From assembly GCA_015069065.1 (NCBI GenBank), contig SVJI01000003.1, positions 1 through 33,761 of the forward strand: DNA of 33,761 nucleotides. The letters are read 5' to 3'. A program made the translations under genes and the position numbers. This document shows, in pieces, positions 8,406 through 15,401 of the stretch (position 1 is its first letter; the number at the start of each line of letters is the position of its first letter). Source of the DNA: Oscillospiraceae bacterium. GTDB taxonomy: Bacteria > Bacillota > Clostridia > UMGS1883. Below the pieces are notes generated by a model, which made no database searches, was not told the DNA's origin, and was given only the letters and a program-made list of their open reading frames with translations.

Positions 8406-9887
8406 ATGAAGAAACAAAGCTTTGTTCATGGAGCGGCGGTTTTGGCCGCCGCTTCTATTTTATGTAAAATAATGAGTGCAGCACTCAAAATACCGCTTGA
8501 CCGTTTTTTTCTGCATGAAGAGGGTATAGCAGTTTACCAGAGTGCGTATTCCATTTATAACGTTTTTCTTGCAATTTGTGTGACAGGAATCCCCATTGCA
8601 CTCTCCAGCCTTGTTGCAGGAAGTGACAAGCGGGAGGCTGCAACGTTGTGCAAATCCACCTTTGTTGTGATAACCGTGTTTTCCGGCTTGGGAGGAGTGC
8701 TTTTGTTCCTGTTTGCAAATCCGCTGGCAAGACTCCTTTCGGGCGGAGGACGCCCTGTGGCGGCGCTTTCCTTAATGATACTCTCTGCAGCACTTCCTTT
8801 GATGGGATTTATAAGCTCGCGCAGGGGGTATTTTCAGGGAATCGGGAATATGACTCCGTCGGCACTTAGTCAGCTTGCAGAAAGTCTGGCAAAGGTTGTT
8901 CTGGGAATAGGCATTTGTGCTCTCCTTGTGGGAAAAGGCATTTCCTACGGTGCCGCAGGTGCGATTTGCGGTGTTACGATTGGCGCATTTGCAGCGGCAA
9001 TGGTGCTTGAAATATATTTTCGCCGTGAAAAATGCGAAAAGGGAAGCTTCTCCATGCAAAAGGCTCTTTTGGTGGTTAAAACCTCTATCCCCATGACCTT
9101 GGGTGCTTTTGGTTTTACAGCGGTACTGCTGACAGACACTCTTACTGTTCCGAAGTTGCTTGCCGTAGCAGGGGTGGAAACATTGGACAGGCTCAGGATG
9201 TTTGGCTATCTGACACGCGCAAACACCGTATATAATCTTCCTGCTACGATAATTACAGCATTTACGGCGAGTGCCGTACCTGCCATTGCGGCAGCGCGTG
9301 CGGAAAATAACGAAAAGTCACTGGGGGAAAATTCGCTTAAGGCAATAACTCTTATCTTTCTGGCAGCGATGCCCTGTACGCTCGGCATGGTTTTGTTTTC
9401 TCGTGAAATATTGACACTTCTCTATTCTTCGGGGGTGTACAGTATTCTCCTTGCGATGACAGGGGTGATGGTTCTCATCATGCCCTATATACAAACATCT
9501 ACGGCGATGCTTCAGACCTTGGGAAAGGTATGGGCGCCCATCCTTGTAAGCGGTGGGGCAGTTGTTTTAAAAGCCGTGCTGAATTTTGCCCTGATACCTG
9601 CTTTGGGAGTAGTGGGAGCTACAGTTGCAACTGTAGCAGCATTTTTGCCCGCACTTGTTATAAATACGGTCATGCTTTCTAAGTCGGTTTCGCTCAAAGG
9701 AGCAGGGATTGTTCTTTGTAAAATTGCTTTTTGCAGTGTTGCTGCGTGCACTGCGGCAAAGCTCATATACGTTTTGACAGGCGGTACTTTGGCACTTTTG
9801 GGCTCGCTTGGTGCTGCAGTTATAATATACGGTATTCTCGTGGTATTATTAAGGTGTATTACCGCAGAAGATTTAAGGGGAAAGTAA
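8406..9887 (+). CDS. MOP-superfamily oligosaccharide/lipid flippase, SpoVB/YabM-like
   Basis: A 493-residue polytopic protein with about 14 hydrophobic segments, starting with an amphipathic KKQSFVHGAAVLAAASILCK that is typical of SpoVB/MurJ/polysaccharide flippases. The next conserved stretch, with charged residues around YQSAYSIYNVFLAI, also fits. In B. subtilis the SpoVB-like yabM is followed by yabN (a MazG fusion); the same order here supports YabM over SpoVB proper. It probably flips a lipid-linked wall or spore-cortex precursor. It is separated from mazG by only 2 nt. Family is clear; cargo lipid unknown. Confidence 0.88.
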   Translation: MKKQSFVHGAAVLAAASILCKIMSAALKIPLDRFFLHEEGIAVYQSAYSIYNVFLAICVTGIPIALSSLVAGSDKREAATLCKSTFVVITVFSGLGGVLLFLFANPLARLLSGGGRPVAALSLMILSAALPLMGFISSRRGYFQGIGNMTPSALSQLAESLAKVVLGIGICALLVGKGISYGAAGAICGVTIGAFAAAMVLEIYFRREKCEKGSFSMQKALLVVKTSIPMTLGAFGFTAVLLTDTLTVPKLLAVAGVETLDRLRMFGYLTRANTVYNLPATIITAFTASAVPAIAAARAENNEKSLGENSLKAITLIFLAAMPCTLGMVLFSREILTLLYSSGVYSILLAMTGVMVLIMPYIQTSTAMLQTLGKVWAPILVSGGAVVLKAVLNFALIPALGVVGATVATVAAFLPALVINTVMLSKSVSLKGAGIVLCKIAFCSVAACTAAKLIYVLTGGTLALLGSLGAAVIIYGILVVLLRCITAEDLRGK

Positions 9888-9889
9888 AT

Positions 9890-10531
9890 ATGAAAAAGAA
9901 AAAGGATTTTTATGAATTGTGTAATATAGTGGAAAAGCTTCGCGCTCCTGAAGGATGTCCGTGGGACAGTGAACAGACTCATAAAACCCTCGCAAAGCAT
10001 TTGTTGGAGGAGGCATATGAGGCGTGCGATGCCATTGATGACGCAGTGCCTGAGAAAATGGCAGATGAACTGGGAGATGTTTTGCTGCAGGTTGTTATGC
10101 ATGCGCAAATCGGTAAGGAAGAGGGAACGTTTGATATTGACGATGTCACAGATGCAATATCAAATAAAATGATAGAGCGACATCCTCATGTTTTTGGAGA
10201 TGTCAGCGTCAAAAACAGTCAGGAGGTATTAGATAACTGGGAGGAGATAAAGAAGACTCAGCGCGGGCAAAAAAGCGCTTATGAGGCAATGCTTTCTGTA
10301 ACCAAATCTCTGCCTGCACTATCTAAAACGGAGAAAATTATAGGCAAGGCAGTAAAGGCGGGACTTTACTGCACAGAGGATATCCCCACCTTTGCAGCAG
10401 ACGAAATAGGTGAGCGGTTGTTTGAGCTTTGCGCACTTGCCTATATGAATGGAATTGACGCGGAAGAGGAACTTAGTGCCTATACGAAAAAATTTATCAA
10501 AAATTTGAAGAATATTGCAGAAAACACTTGA
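9890..10531 (+). CDS. mazG: nucleoside triphosphate pyrophosphohydrolase MazG
   Basis: A 213-residue all-alpha NTP pyrophosphatase that hydrolyses (d)NTPs to NMP and PPi, a house-cleaning role. The metal-binding pattern is visible in LLEEAYEACDAID (EExxE) and ADELGDVLLQVVMHAQ (ExxxD). GCPWDSEQTHKTL near residue 20 is the family N-terminal signature. The C-terminal half is degenerate, as in short MazG forms, and the tetrapyrrole-methylase fusion seen in B. subtilis YabN is absent. ATG 9890 is chosen because AAGGGGAAAG lies just upstream, within the flippase stop region; longer in-frame starts would lie inside the flippase. Confidence 0.93.
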   Translation: MKKKKDFYELCNIVEKLRAPEGCPWDSEQTHKTLAKHLLEEAYEACDAIDDAVPEKMADELGDVLLQVVMHAQIGKEEGTFDIDDVTDAISNKMIERHPHVFGDVSVKNSQEVLDNWEEIKKTQRGQKSAYEAMLSVTKSLPALSKTEKIIGKAVKAGLYCTEDIPTFAADEIGERLFELCALAYMNGIDAEEELSAYTKKFIKNLKNIAENT

Positions 10532-10556
10532 ATATGGCAAAATCTTATGATATTAT
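10528..10556 (+). promoter_or_regulatory. predicted sigma-A promoter of the HU gene
   Basis: TTGAAT (10528-10533), 17-nt spacer, TATTAT (10551-10556). The -35 overlaps the mazG stop codon, so HU gets its own strong promoter and a leader of about 60 nt. Confidence 0.65.
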
Positions 10557-10623
10557 ATGAAAGACGGAATGTTGCGAATAGGTAGCAAGACATATTAAAT
10601 AATATATTTTAGGAGGAGAAATT

Positions 10624-10896
10624 ATGAATAAGACAGAACTCGTAGCAGCTATTGCTGCAAAAGCAGAAATTTCTAAGAAGGATGCAGAAAAGGCTCTCAA
10701 CGCTTTCGTTGGCACAGTTGAGGACGCTCTTAAGAAGGGCGAAAAGATTCAGCTCGTTGGCTTCGGTACTTTCGAAGTTAGAGAGAGAGCAGCTCGTGAG
10801 TGCATCAACCCCCAGACTAAGGCTAAGGTTAAGGTTCCTGCTTCTAAGGTTCCCGCTTTCAAGGCTGGTCAGGCTCTTAAGAACACTGTTAAATAA
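10624..10896 (+). CDS. hup: HU family DNA-binding protein
   Basis: A 90-residue histone-like dimeric protein that bends and compacts DNA. The order is typical: N-terminal helices (MNKTELVAAIAAKAEISKKD), the core LVGFGTFEVRERAA, the flexible DNA-binding arm INPQTKAKVKVPASKVP, and a final helix FKAGQALKNTV. The arm reads CINPQT rather than the common GRNPQT. Codon use is visibly biased (gct, ctc, aag, gtt) compared with neighbours, as expected for an abundant protein. A near-perfect AGGAGGAG ribosome site precedes the ATG. Confidence 0.97.
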   Translation: MNKTELVAAIAAKAEISKKDAEKALNAFVGTVEDALKKGEKIQLVGFGTFEVRERAARECINPQTKAKVKVPASKVPAFKAGQALKNTVK

Positions 10897-10899
10897 GTT

Positions 10900-10956
10900 A
10901 ATTAACATAATAAAACAGGGTATCCAATTTGGATACCCTGTTTTATTATGTTAATT
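10900..10956. terminator. bidirectional terminator, perfect 26-bp inverted repeat
   Basis: The arms at 10900-10925 and 10931-10956 are perfectly complementary over 26 bp around a 5-nt AATTT loop. The GC core (CAGGGTATCC) is flanked by A-rich and T-rich arms, so it can end HU from the left and the minus-strand gene at 10989 from the right. Confidence 0.92.
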
Positions 10957-10988
10957 TTAAATATCAAAGTTCAGTTGTGTGCAGAGGA

Positions 10989-11483
10989 TTAAAAGTTTAC
11001 CACGTTCCACATCTGCAGCGGAAAACAACCCAAAGCAAGCACTGCAATAAAAGCTATGCATACGCCAACGAATACATTTTTAATAATTTTGCTGTCAAAC
11101 TTACTGCGGATTTTAAGTGCGTAGTAAATCTGAGCCATAACGAAAGCAAATGCCAGTGCGATATAGTTTATCGGATAAGCTCTGTTATCATTAACGAAGA
11201 TAAGAACTGTCGTACTGAAAAATACAAAGATGCACATTGCACAGTAAAGGAAGAAATCCTTCTTCTCCTTATATGCACTCCATGCGGCGCAAGCCATCGC
11301 ACCACAGAGAGAGGACCATCTCAAAAGACTTATAAGAGCCACAGCACCACTCACCGTCAAAGAGGATGATGCCATTTTCTGAATAAATAAAAGCAATAAT
11401 GCGTAAGAAATCGTAACAGAGGAGAAAAAGACAGTCTTATTACTCAGACGCTCCTTATCCTGCTTGGTAAGCTTAGTTTTCAT
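10989..11483 (-). CDS. hypothetical four-span membrane protein
   Basis: A 164-residue protein with a charged N-terminus (MKTKLTKQDKERLSNK) and about four hydrophobic segments (roughly 18-36, 42-65, 75-97 with NDNRAYP following, and 102-120 plus 135-155). No family signature is recognised. The start is supported by CGGAGGG about 6 nt upstream. It is convergent with HU and shares its terminator. No functional link to the downstream genes can be read from the sequence. Confidence 0.75.
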   Translation of the reverse strand: MKTKLTKQDKERLSNKTVFFSSVTISYALLLLFIQKMASSSLTVSGAVALISLLRWSSLCGAMACAAWSAYKEKKDFFLYCAMCIFVFFSTTVLIFVNDNRAYPINYIALAFAFVMAQIYYALKIRSKFDSKIIKNVFVGVCIAFIAVLALGCFPLQMWNVVNF

Positions 11484-11592
11484 TTTATCCCTCCGGGTAT
11501 TTTATCTACCTGTTTATTTTACAATGCATGGGGGAAAAAGTCAATGTTTTTAATTAAAAATTCACATAATTTACTAAATATGCCGTAAATTT

Positions 11593-12642
11593 TTAGCGGT
11601 AAAATCTATCTTTTATATTCTCGAAAAAGCTGTCCATACGGCTGAAATCCATAGCTTGCACATAGTATGCTTCCAGCTCGTCATGCAGCCTTTTTGCCTT
11701 TTCTACATTGTTACAGGCGCGTGCAAGAAGCTTTTCTGCGCTGGCCAGACGTTCCTCCATAACTCCCTCGAGCGGCATTGAGTGATAAAACTTCAGGCAG
11801 TCTGTACGCGCCCCTGATGAAAATGGGAGAAAATTGTTCTCCGTTACCACGGCAAGACTCTTTTCAGGGAAAATAAGGTGGTCGGTTTTCTGGGGAATGA
11901 TTGAGCATGGGCAGTGGATAAAATCACTTCCGCTCAGCTTCGCTGCGTCATAAATACGGCTTAATATATAGCTTGATGCTCCGCCCCAATTGTCCTCAAG
12001 GATATAAATTTTATCGGCAAAGGCATTGGGAGTTTTGGAAAATAGCTTGATTTCCCCCACACTGACCGCACTGAGTAGCCGATGCTTTTCAGCTGAAAAC
12101 TTTCCGTCATCAAGCTTTTTAACTATTTTCTTAATAAATTCAGCGGCAGCATCTTTGTTGATATAGTTTTCTGAGTAACGGATATTTTCCTGAAGAAGTG
12201 ACGCTGCTGCCTTTATATATGCGCCTGCACCCATGTGAAGGTCAGAGATACTCTGACTCAGCTTTTTTATCTTATCTTTATTTTTATACAGCTTATCAGT
12301 ATCCCACAGGTCACCTGTGTAAATAATATGGTGGAGCGCCCCCGGGACAGAGGGGTCCTGTATATGCGGAGCGGTTCCGTCCATCATGGCAAAATTTGCA
12401 GTAAGGTCAATCAAAGCATCCAGAGAACTGGGGTCTGATGCGCAGGGGATAATTTCAAGCATATGTCCCCTCTCCTGTGCGAAAGCGGCAACACGCTTCA
12501 TCAGAGAGGATTTACCGCTGCCCGGTCCTCCTTTTAAAATAAGCAGCTGCATGGAGTCTGATTGCTCCTGCAGCTGCTTAAAGTAAGAAACAAAACCCAT
12601 ATTTGAATTAGCACCGAGAAAAAAGTTTGATTTGTAATTCAT
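11593..12642 (-). CDS. P-loop ATPase-like protein, PRK06851 type
   Basis: A 349-residue protein with a clear Walker A motif GGPGSGKSS at about residues 40-48, preceded by MQLLILKG. It also has an early NFFLGANSNMGFVSYF signature that I associate with the Firmicute PRK06851 family. Function is unknown; the family has two P-loop-like halves, and the second here (around IYILEDNWGGASSYIL) lacks an obvious intact Walker A. ATG 12642 follows GGAGG by about 9 nt; the longer open frame to 12678 has no ribosome site. It follows the secreted stalk proteins on the same strand after 51 nt, and a weak -10 (TATAAT) lies in that gap. Confidence 0.75.
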   Translation of the reverse strand: MNYKSNFFLGANSNMGFVSYFKQLQEQSDSMQLLILKGGPGSGKSSLMKRVAAFAQERGHMLEIIPCASDPSSLDALIDLTANFAMMDGTAPHIQDPSVPGALHHIIYTGDLWDTDKLYKNKDKIKKLSQSISDLHMGAGAYIKAAASLLQENIRYSENYINKDAAAEFIKKIVKKLDDGKFSAEKHRLLSAVSVGEIKLFSKTPNAFADKIYILEDNWGGASSYILSRIYDAAKLSGSDFIHCPCSIIPQKTDHLIFPEKSLAVVTENNFLPFSSGARTDCLKFYHSMPLEGVMEERLASAEKLLARACNNVEKAKRLHDELEAYYVQAMDFSRMDSFFENIKDRFYR

Positions 12643-12693
12643 TATATTCAGCCTCCTTGTCACATTTATTATATGCAAAAGGCTGCTTTTAAG

Positions 12694-13107
12694 TTATTTT
12701 TCTATTGTAACTGTAGAAGTTTCCTTGTCCCAGTTAACTGTTGCACCGAGTCCCTTTTCAAGAACAACGTTATTTACCAGTGTTCTGTCTGTGGAAAGAA
12801 TGGGTGCATTGTCCAGAAGAACCTCTTCATCATTTAAAAACATCTTATTGTTTCCAATCTGGATTGTTGTCAGAACATCGCCGCAGCTTGTAAATATTGT
12901 CTGGGTTTCACCCTGCCAGTTTACAATCGCTCCAAGCTTTTCTGCAACAAAACGAAGCGGAATCATAACGGTTTCTCCGTCAAGAACAGGCTGGCGGTCA
13001 AATTCTACAGCCTCGCCGTTTACCAGGACCTTAATATCTGCTGCAAGTGATGCAGTTGCGGTGAAAATCATCACCATAGCAAGTAATAATGTTACTACCT
13101 TTTTCAT
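12694..13107 (-). CDS. secreted copper amine oxidase N-terminal (stalk) domain protein
   Basis: A 137-residue exported protein. Residues 1-22 are a signal peptide (KK, hydrophobic core, ASLAA). The rest is two halves of the beta-rich stalk domain: VNGEAVEFDRQPVLDGETVMIPLRFVAEKLG is the repeat hallmark and matches Cu_amine_oxidN1. No catalytic oxidase domain is present, so the protein is probably a cell-surface or matrix module, not an enzyme. Its ATG overlaps the upstream stop (ATGA, 13104-13107), and GGAGG lies about 10 nt before it, so it is translationally coupled to the larger stalk protein. Confidence 0.85.
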   Translation of the reverse strand: MKKVVTLLLAMVMIFTATASLAADIKVLVNGEAVEFDRQPVLDGETVMIPLRFVAEKLGAIVNWQGETQTIFTSCGDVLTTIQIGNNKMFLNDEEVLLDNAPILSTDRTLVNNVVLEKGLGATVNWDKETSTVTIEK

Positions 13108-14957
13108 ATTCCATCTACCTCCGTAATTTTATCTTTCTCGGGCTTTGTTTGTTCGTTTTTGGGATTTTCCTGCGAAGTGTCGGTATCCATGCTGTCATTT
13201 TTTAAATTTTCAGAATCAGCCATGATAGCTGAAACATCTGCATCAATGCTGTAAAACTCGCGTCCGTTTTCACTGTTTACGTACCATACAACCTTTCCGT
13301 TAGAAACCACAGGCTTACAGCTTGAAGAAAGTCTGCCGCTGACAGAGTATGTTTTTCCGAGCTGATTTCCCTCGCTGTCTGCTATTGCATAGCACAATGT
13401 GTTACTGTCCTCGCTGTAATCGTTAAAGCGCTGCCATAATACCATGAATTTTGAATCGGGCAGCTTAACGAGGTAGGGAACACTGCCACTTGAGCCTACT
13501 CCTGTGTAACGTGCCAGACAGGTGTGGCGCTGCTCCCATGTGTTCTTGTCTGTCCAAAGGAGGTATATATCGCGGTTTTCGCGGTCTATGCCCTCAATAT
13601 TAACATTACTGTAGCCTGTTGCGAGGGCGTGGTCAATTGTGTTCATCGAAACCAGATAACCCTCAGGCGAAACCTCAAAACCGCCTATCATTGCGCCTGT
13701 GCAGTTGGCACCTGCAGGACCGCCTACATTAAATATGCTTTGAGTATAAAGTACCTTTCCGCTAAAGTCAAGCTCCTGCAAAAAAGCTCCGCGCAGCGGT
13801 GCGGCATCAGAGAAGTTAGCGGTTATGAGCCTGCCGTCGTCAATGCGTACAAATTCACGCAGAGCGTGACTTGTGTGGTTGTATTGGAATTTTGACAGGA
13901 TATTAACCGGTTTCCATGAGGTCTTGTCTATTATAACTGTCAGCTGTGTTTGCGGGCGGGAGCCGTTTTCATCAGCATACTGACTGCGTGATGTATGGAG
14001 TACAAGATACCTCTCATCCTCAAACATTTCTCCTCCCGATGCGTCAAACGGAACAGCGGTTTTGCAGTTGTTTATTGAAACCTCACTGATTTTTACAAAG
14101 CTTTTATCGTAAATTGCGATTTTTATAACCTCGCGCGAATTATCCTCCAGCAAATTTTCCTGTCCGAATGCAATGTAGTTATAATCCTTGCCGACATAAA
14201 GTCCGCCAAAGAGCGGAAGCTCCTTTTTAATTGCAAAGGAGGAAAGGTGATTAAAGGATGAATCGTAATTTTCTATGTTTATATGCTCGGAAACTTCTAC
14301 CGCAGTAAAGGAGCCGTCACTGTTTGGTATAAGATGTGACGTTGCCGCCTTTCCCCACCTGTCAAAGGTTTGGCTTTTTGTTATCACAGAATCATCTGCA
14401 TCCAGAACGTGGTAGGAATTAACCTTGCTGATTGACGGAACATAAACTCCATCACGGTAAACATTTACCGTGCGGGCAGCTTCATCCCATACATATGTTC
14501 CGCACTGCTTTGCCAGATCGTCGGAGTATATACAGGTAAAACCGCCTATATTAAAGCTTTCAAGCACGGCAGTGTTAAAAACTGTCTTTATATCTGTGTA
14601 CAAAACGTCCATTACAGGAGTTCCCACAGGGAGAGAGGACACACTGTTTTCAAAGTGGAAATAACCGCGCCCGCCTGTTTGATAAATATCGCTGCCGGCT
14701 ATTGTGAGCATACGGTTGGAATCGTCGTAGTTTACACCGAAGGATAGCCCCATGGCGTTAAGGTTTTCCACGACAATAGCTGTTCGTCCGTTTATGTTAA
14801 AGGACGGAACCTGTATGCCGTCAATATATGTTACAATATCGGTGCTGAGAACTTTCCCCACAACATCACCCACATTTGCGGAGAAAACCGCGTGGCTTGA
14901 CAGTGTTAAAATGGAGGCAAGCGCACTGCATAGTATTTTTTTTGTTTTATTATTCAT
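13104..14957 (-). CDS. large secreted stalk-domain protein with a probable beta-propeller
   Basis: A 617-residue exported protein. After a signal peptide (residues 1-28, ending VFSA) come two stalk-like segments: IDGIQVPSFNINGRTAIVVE near 45-65, and a second near 120-170 around NTAVLESFNIGGFTCIYSDDL. From about 200 to 590 the sequence consists of repeated beta-strand blades (such as DDGRLITANF, SPEGYLVSMN, PDSKFMVLWQRF), suggesting a propeller fold. The C-terminal 40 residues are Asp/Glu/Lys-rich and disordered. ATG 14957 follows AAAGGAGGAT; frames extending to 15143 would cross the promoter. Ligand unknown. It is the promoter-proximal gene of a two-gene operon with the smaller stalk protein. 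Confidence 0.8.
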   Translation of the reverse strand: MNNKTKKILCSALASILTLSSHAVFSANVGDVVGKVLSTDIVTYIDGIQVPSFNINGRTAIVVENLNAMGLSFGVNYDDSNRMLTIAGSDIYQTGGRGYFHFENSVSSLPVGTPVMDVLYTDIKTVFNTAVLESFNIGGFTCIYSDDLAKQCGTYVWDEAARTVNVYRDGVYVPSISKVNSYHVLDADDSVITKSQTFDRWGKAATSHLIPNSDGSFTAVEVSEHINIENYDSSFNHLSSFAIKKELPLFGGLYVGKDYNYIAFGQENLLEDNSREVIKIAIYDKSFVKISEVSINNCKTAVPFDASGGEMFEDERYLVLHTSRSQYADENGSRPQTQLTVIIDKTSWKPVNILSKFQYNHTSHALREFVRIDDGRLITANFSDAAPLRGAFLQELDFSGKVLYTQSIFNVGGPAGANCTGAMIGGFEVSPEGYLVSMNTIDHALATGYSNVNIEGIDRENRDIYLLWTDKNTWEQRHTCLARYTGVGSSGSVPYLVKLPDSKFMVLWQRFNDYSEDSNTLCYAIADSEGNQLGKTYSVSGRLSSSCKPVVSNGKVVWYVNSENGREFYSIDADVSAIMADSENLKNDSMDTDTSQENPKNEQTKPEKDKITEVDGI

Positions 14958-15012
14958 TTTATCCTCCTTTTTCGGGGACAGAATCTTTTCTACAGAACAA
15001 AAGTCCAGAAAT

Positions 15013-15041
15013 ATTGTAACATAACGTACGATATTATTCAA
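15013..15041 (-). promoter_or_regulatory. predicted sigma-A promoter of the stalk-protein operon
   Basis: On the minus strand, TTGAAT (15041-15036), 17-nt spacer, TACAAT (15018-15013). It lies 43 bp inside the native DNA left of the target duplication, so transposon insertion left it intact. Confidence 0.7.
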
Positions 15042-15084
15042 CAATTTTAAAGAAAATTTAAAAAGTTTAGGACACATCGCGTTC

Positions 15085-15092
15085 AACTCTTC
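15085..15092. repeat. left target site duplication AACTCTTC
   Basis: The 8-mer AACTCTTC directly abuts the left element end and is repeated perfectly at 25991-25998. Eight-base duplications are the known product length for IS1595-family transposition. Confidence 0.88.
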
Positions 15093-15139
15093 CCCATAAC
15101 TCTTAATTTTTGTGGAATGGAAGAAAATGTTGAGATTAC
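15093..15139 (+). repeat. left terminal inverted repeat
   Basis: It starts CCCATAACTCTT and ends ATGTTGAGATTAC. Aligned without gaps to the reverse complement of 25944-25990 it matches at 34 of 47 positions. Matches cluster in an outer block (ATAACTCTT), a middle GTGG and an inner 13-bp ATGTTGAGATTAC, a two-part pattern expected for separate cleavage and binding sites. Confidence 0.88.
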
Positions 15140-15236
15140 ACACAAAAATTGATTTAAGGTGTTGCGAAAATCAGCAGAGTTCGTTGGTGTGCTGAAAATA
15201 TTTTTTGTCGGCTTTTTATATAGCCGATGTCAAGTC

Positions 15237-15288
15237 TTTTATAACAAAGACGAAAAGTTTTATAAAATTATCAAACTTTTTTATAAAA
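15237..15288 (+). repeat. left subterminal phased array of TTTTATAAAA (3 copies)
   Basis: TTTTATAA begins at 15237, and full TTTTATAAAA begins at 15258 and 15279: an exact 21-bp period. A weaker TTTTATAT lies at 15214. The array is 145-196 bp from the left end and precedes the transposase promoter. A related six-copy array is at 25764-25903. Confidence 0.82.
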
Positions 15289-15320
15289 CGGCATCTGTCC
15301 ATCCAAATTTGTGTCTTCTA

Positions 15321-15349
15321 TTGAAATCATGCCCCTTTTACGCTATAAT
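15321..15349 (+). promoter_or_regulatory. predicted transposase promoter
   Basis: TTGAAA (15321-15326), 17-nt spacer, TATAAT (15344-15349). Expected transcription start is about 15356, inside the loop of the hairpin at 15331-15373. Confidence 0.7.
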
Positions 15350-15373
15350 ATAAGAAAAGTAGCGTAAAGGGGC
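15331..15373 (+). promoter_or_regulatory. hairpin masking the transposase ribosome site in read-through RNA
   Basis: GCCCCTTTTACGCTA (15331-15345) pairs with TAGCGTAAAGGGGC (15360-15373), 14 bp with one bulged base around a 14-nt loop. The right arm contains AAGGGG, the only good Shine-Dalgarno for the transposase. The left arm overlaps the spacer and -10 of the transposase promoter, so it is absent from transcripts that start there but present in RNA entering from outside. Confidence 0.72.
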
Positions 15374-15401
15374 GTTTGTCATAAGTATAAAGAAAAAAGC
15401 A

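Noticed and set aside
15159..15353. 64-codon frame between the left TIR and the transposase
   Set aside because: It runs through the phased array and the transposase promoter; no ribosome site.
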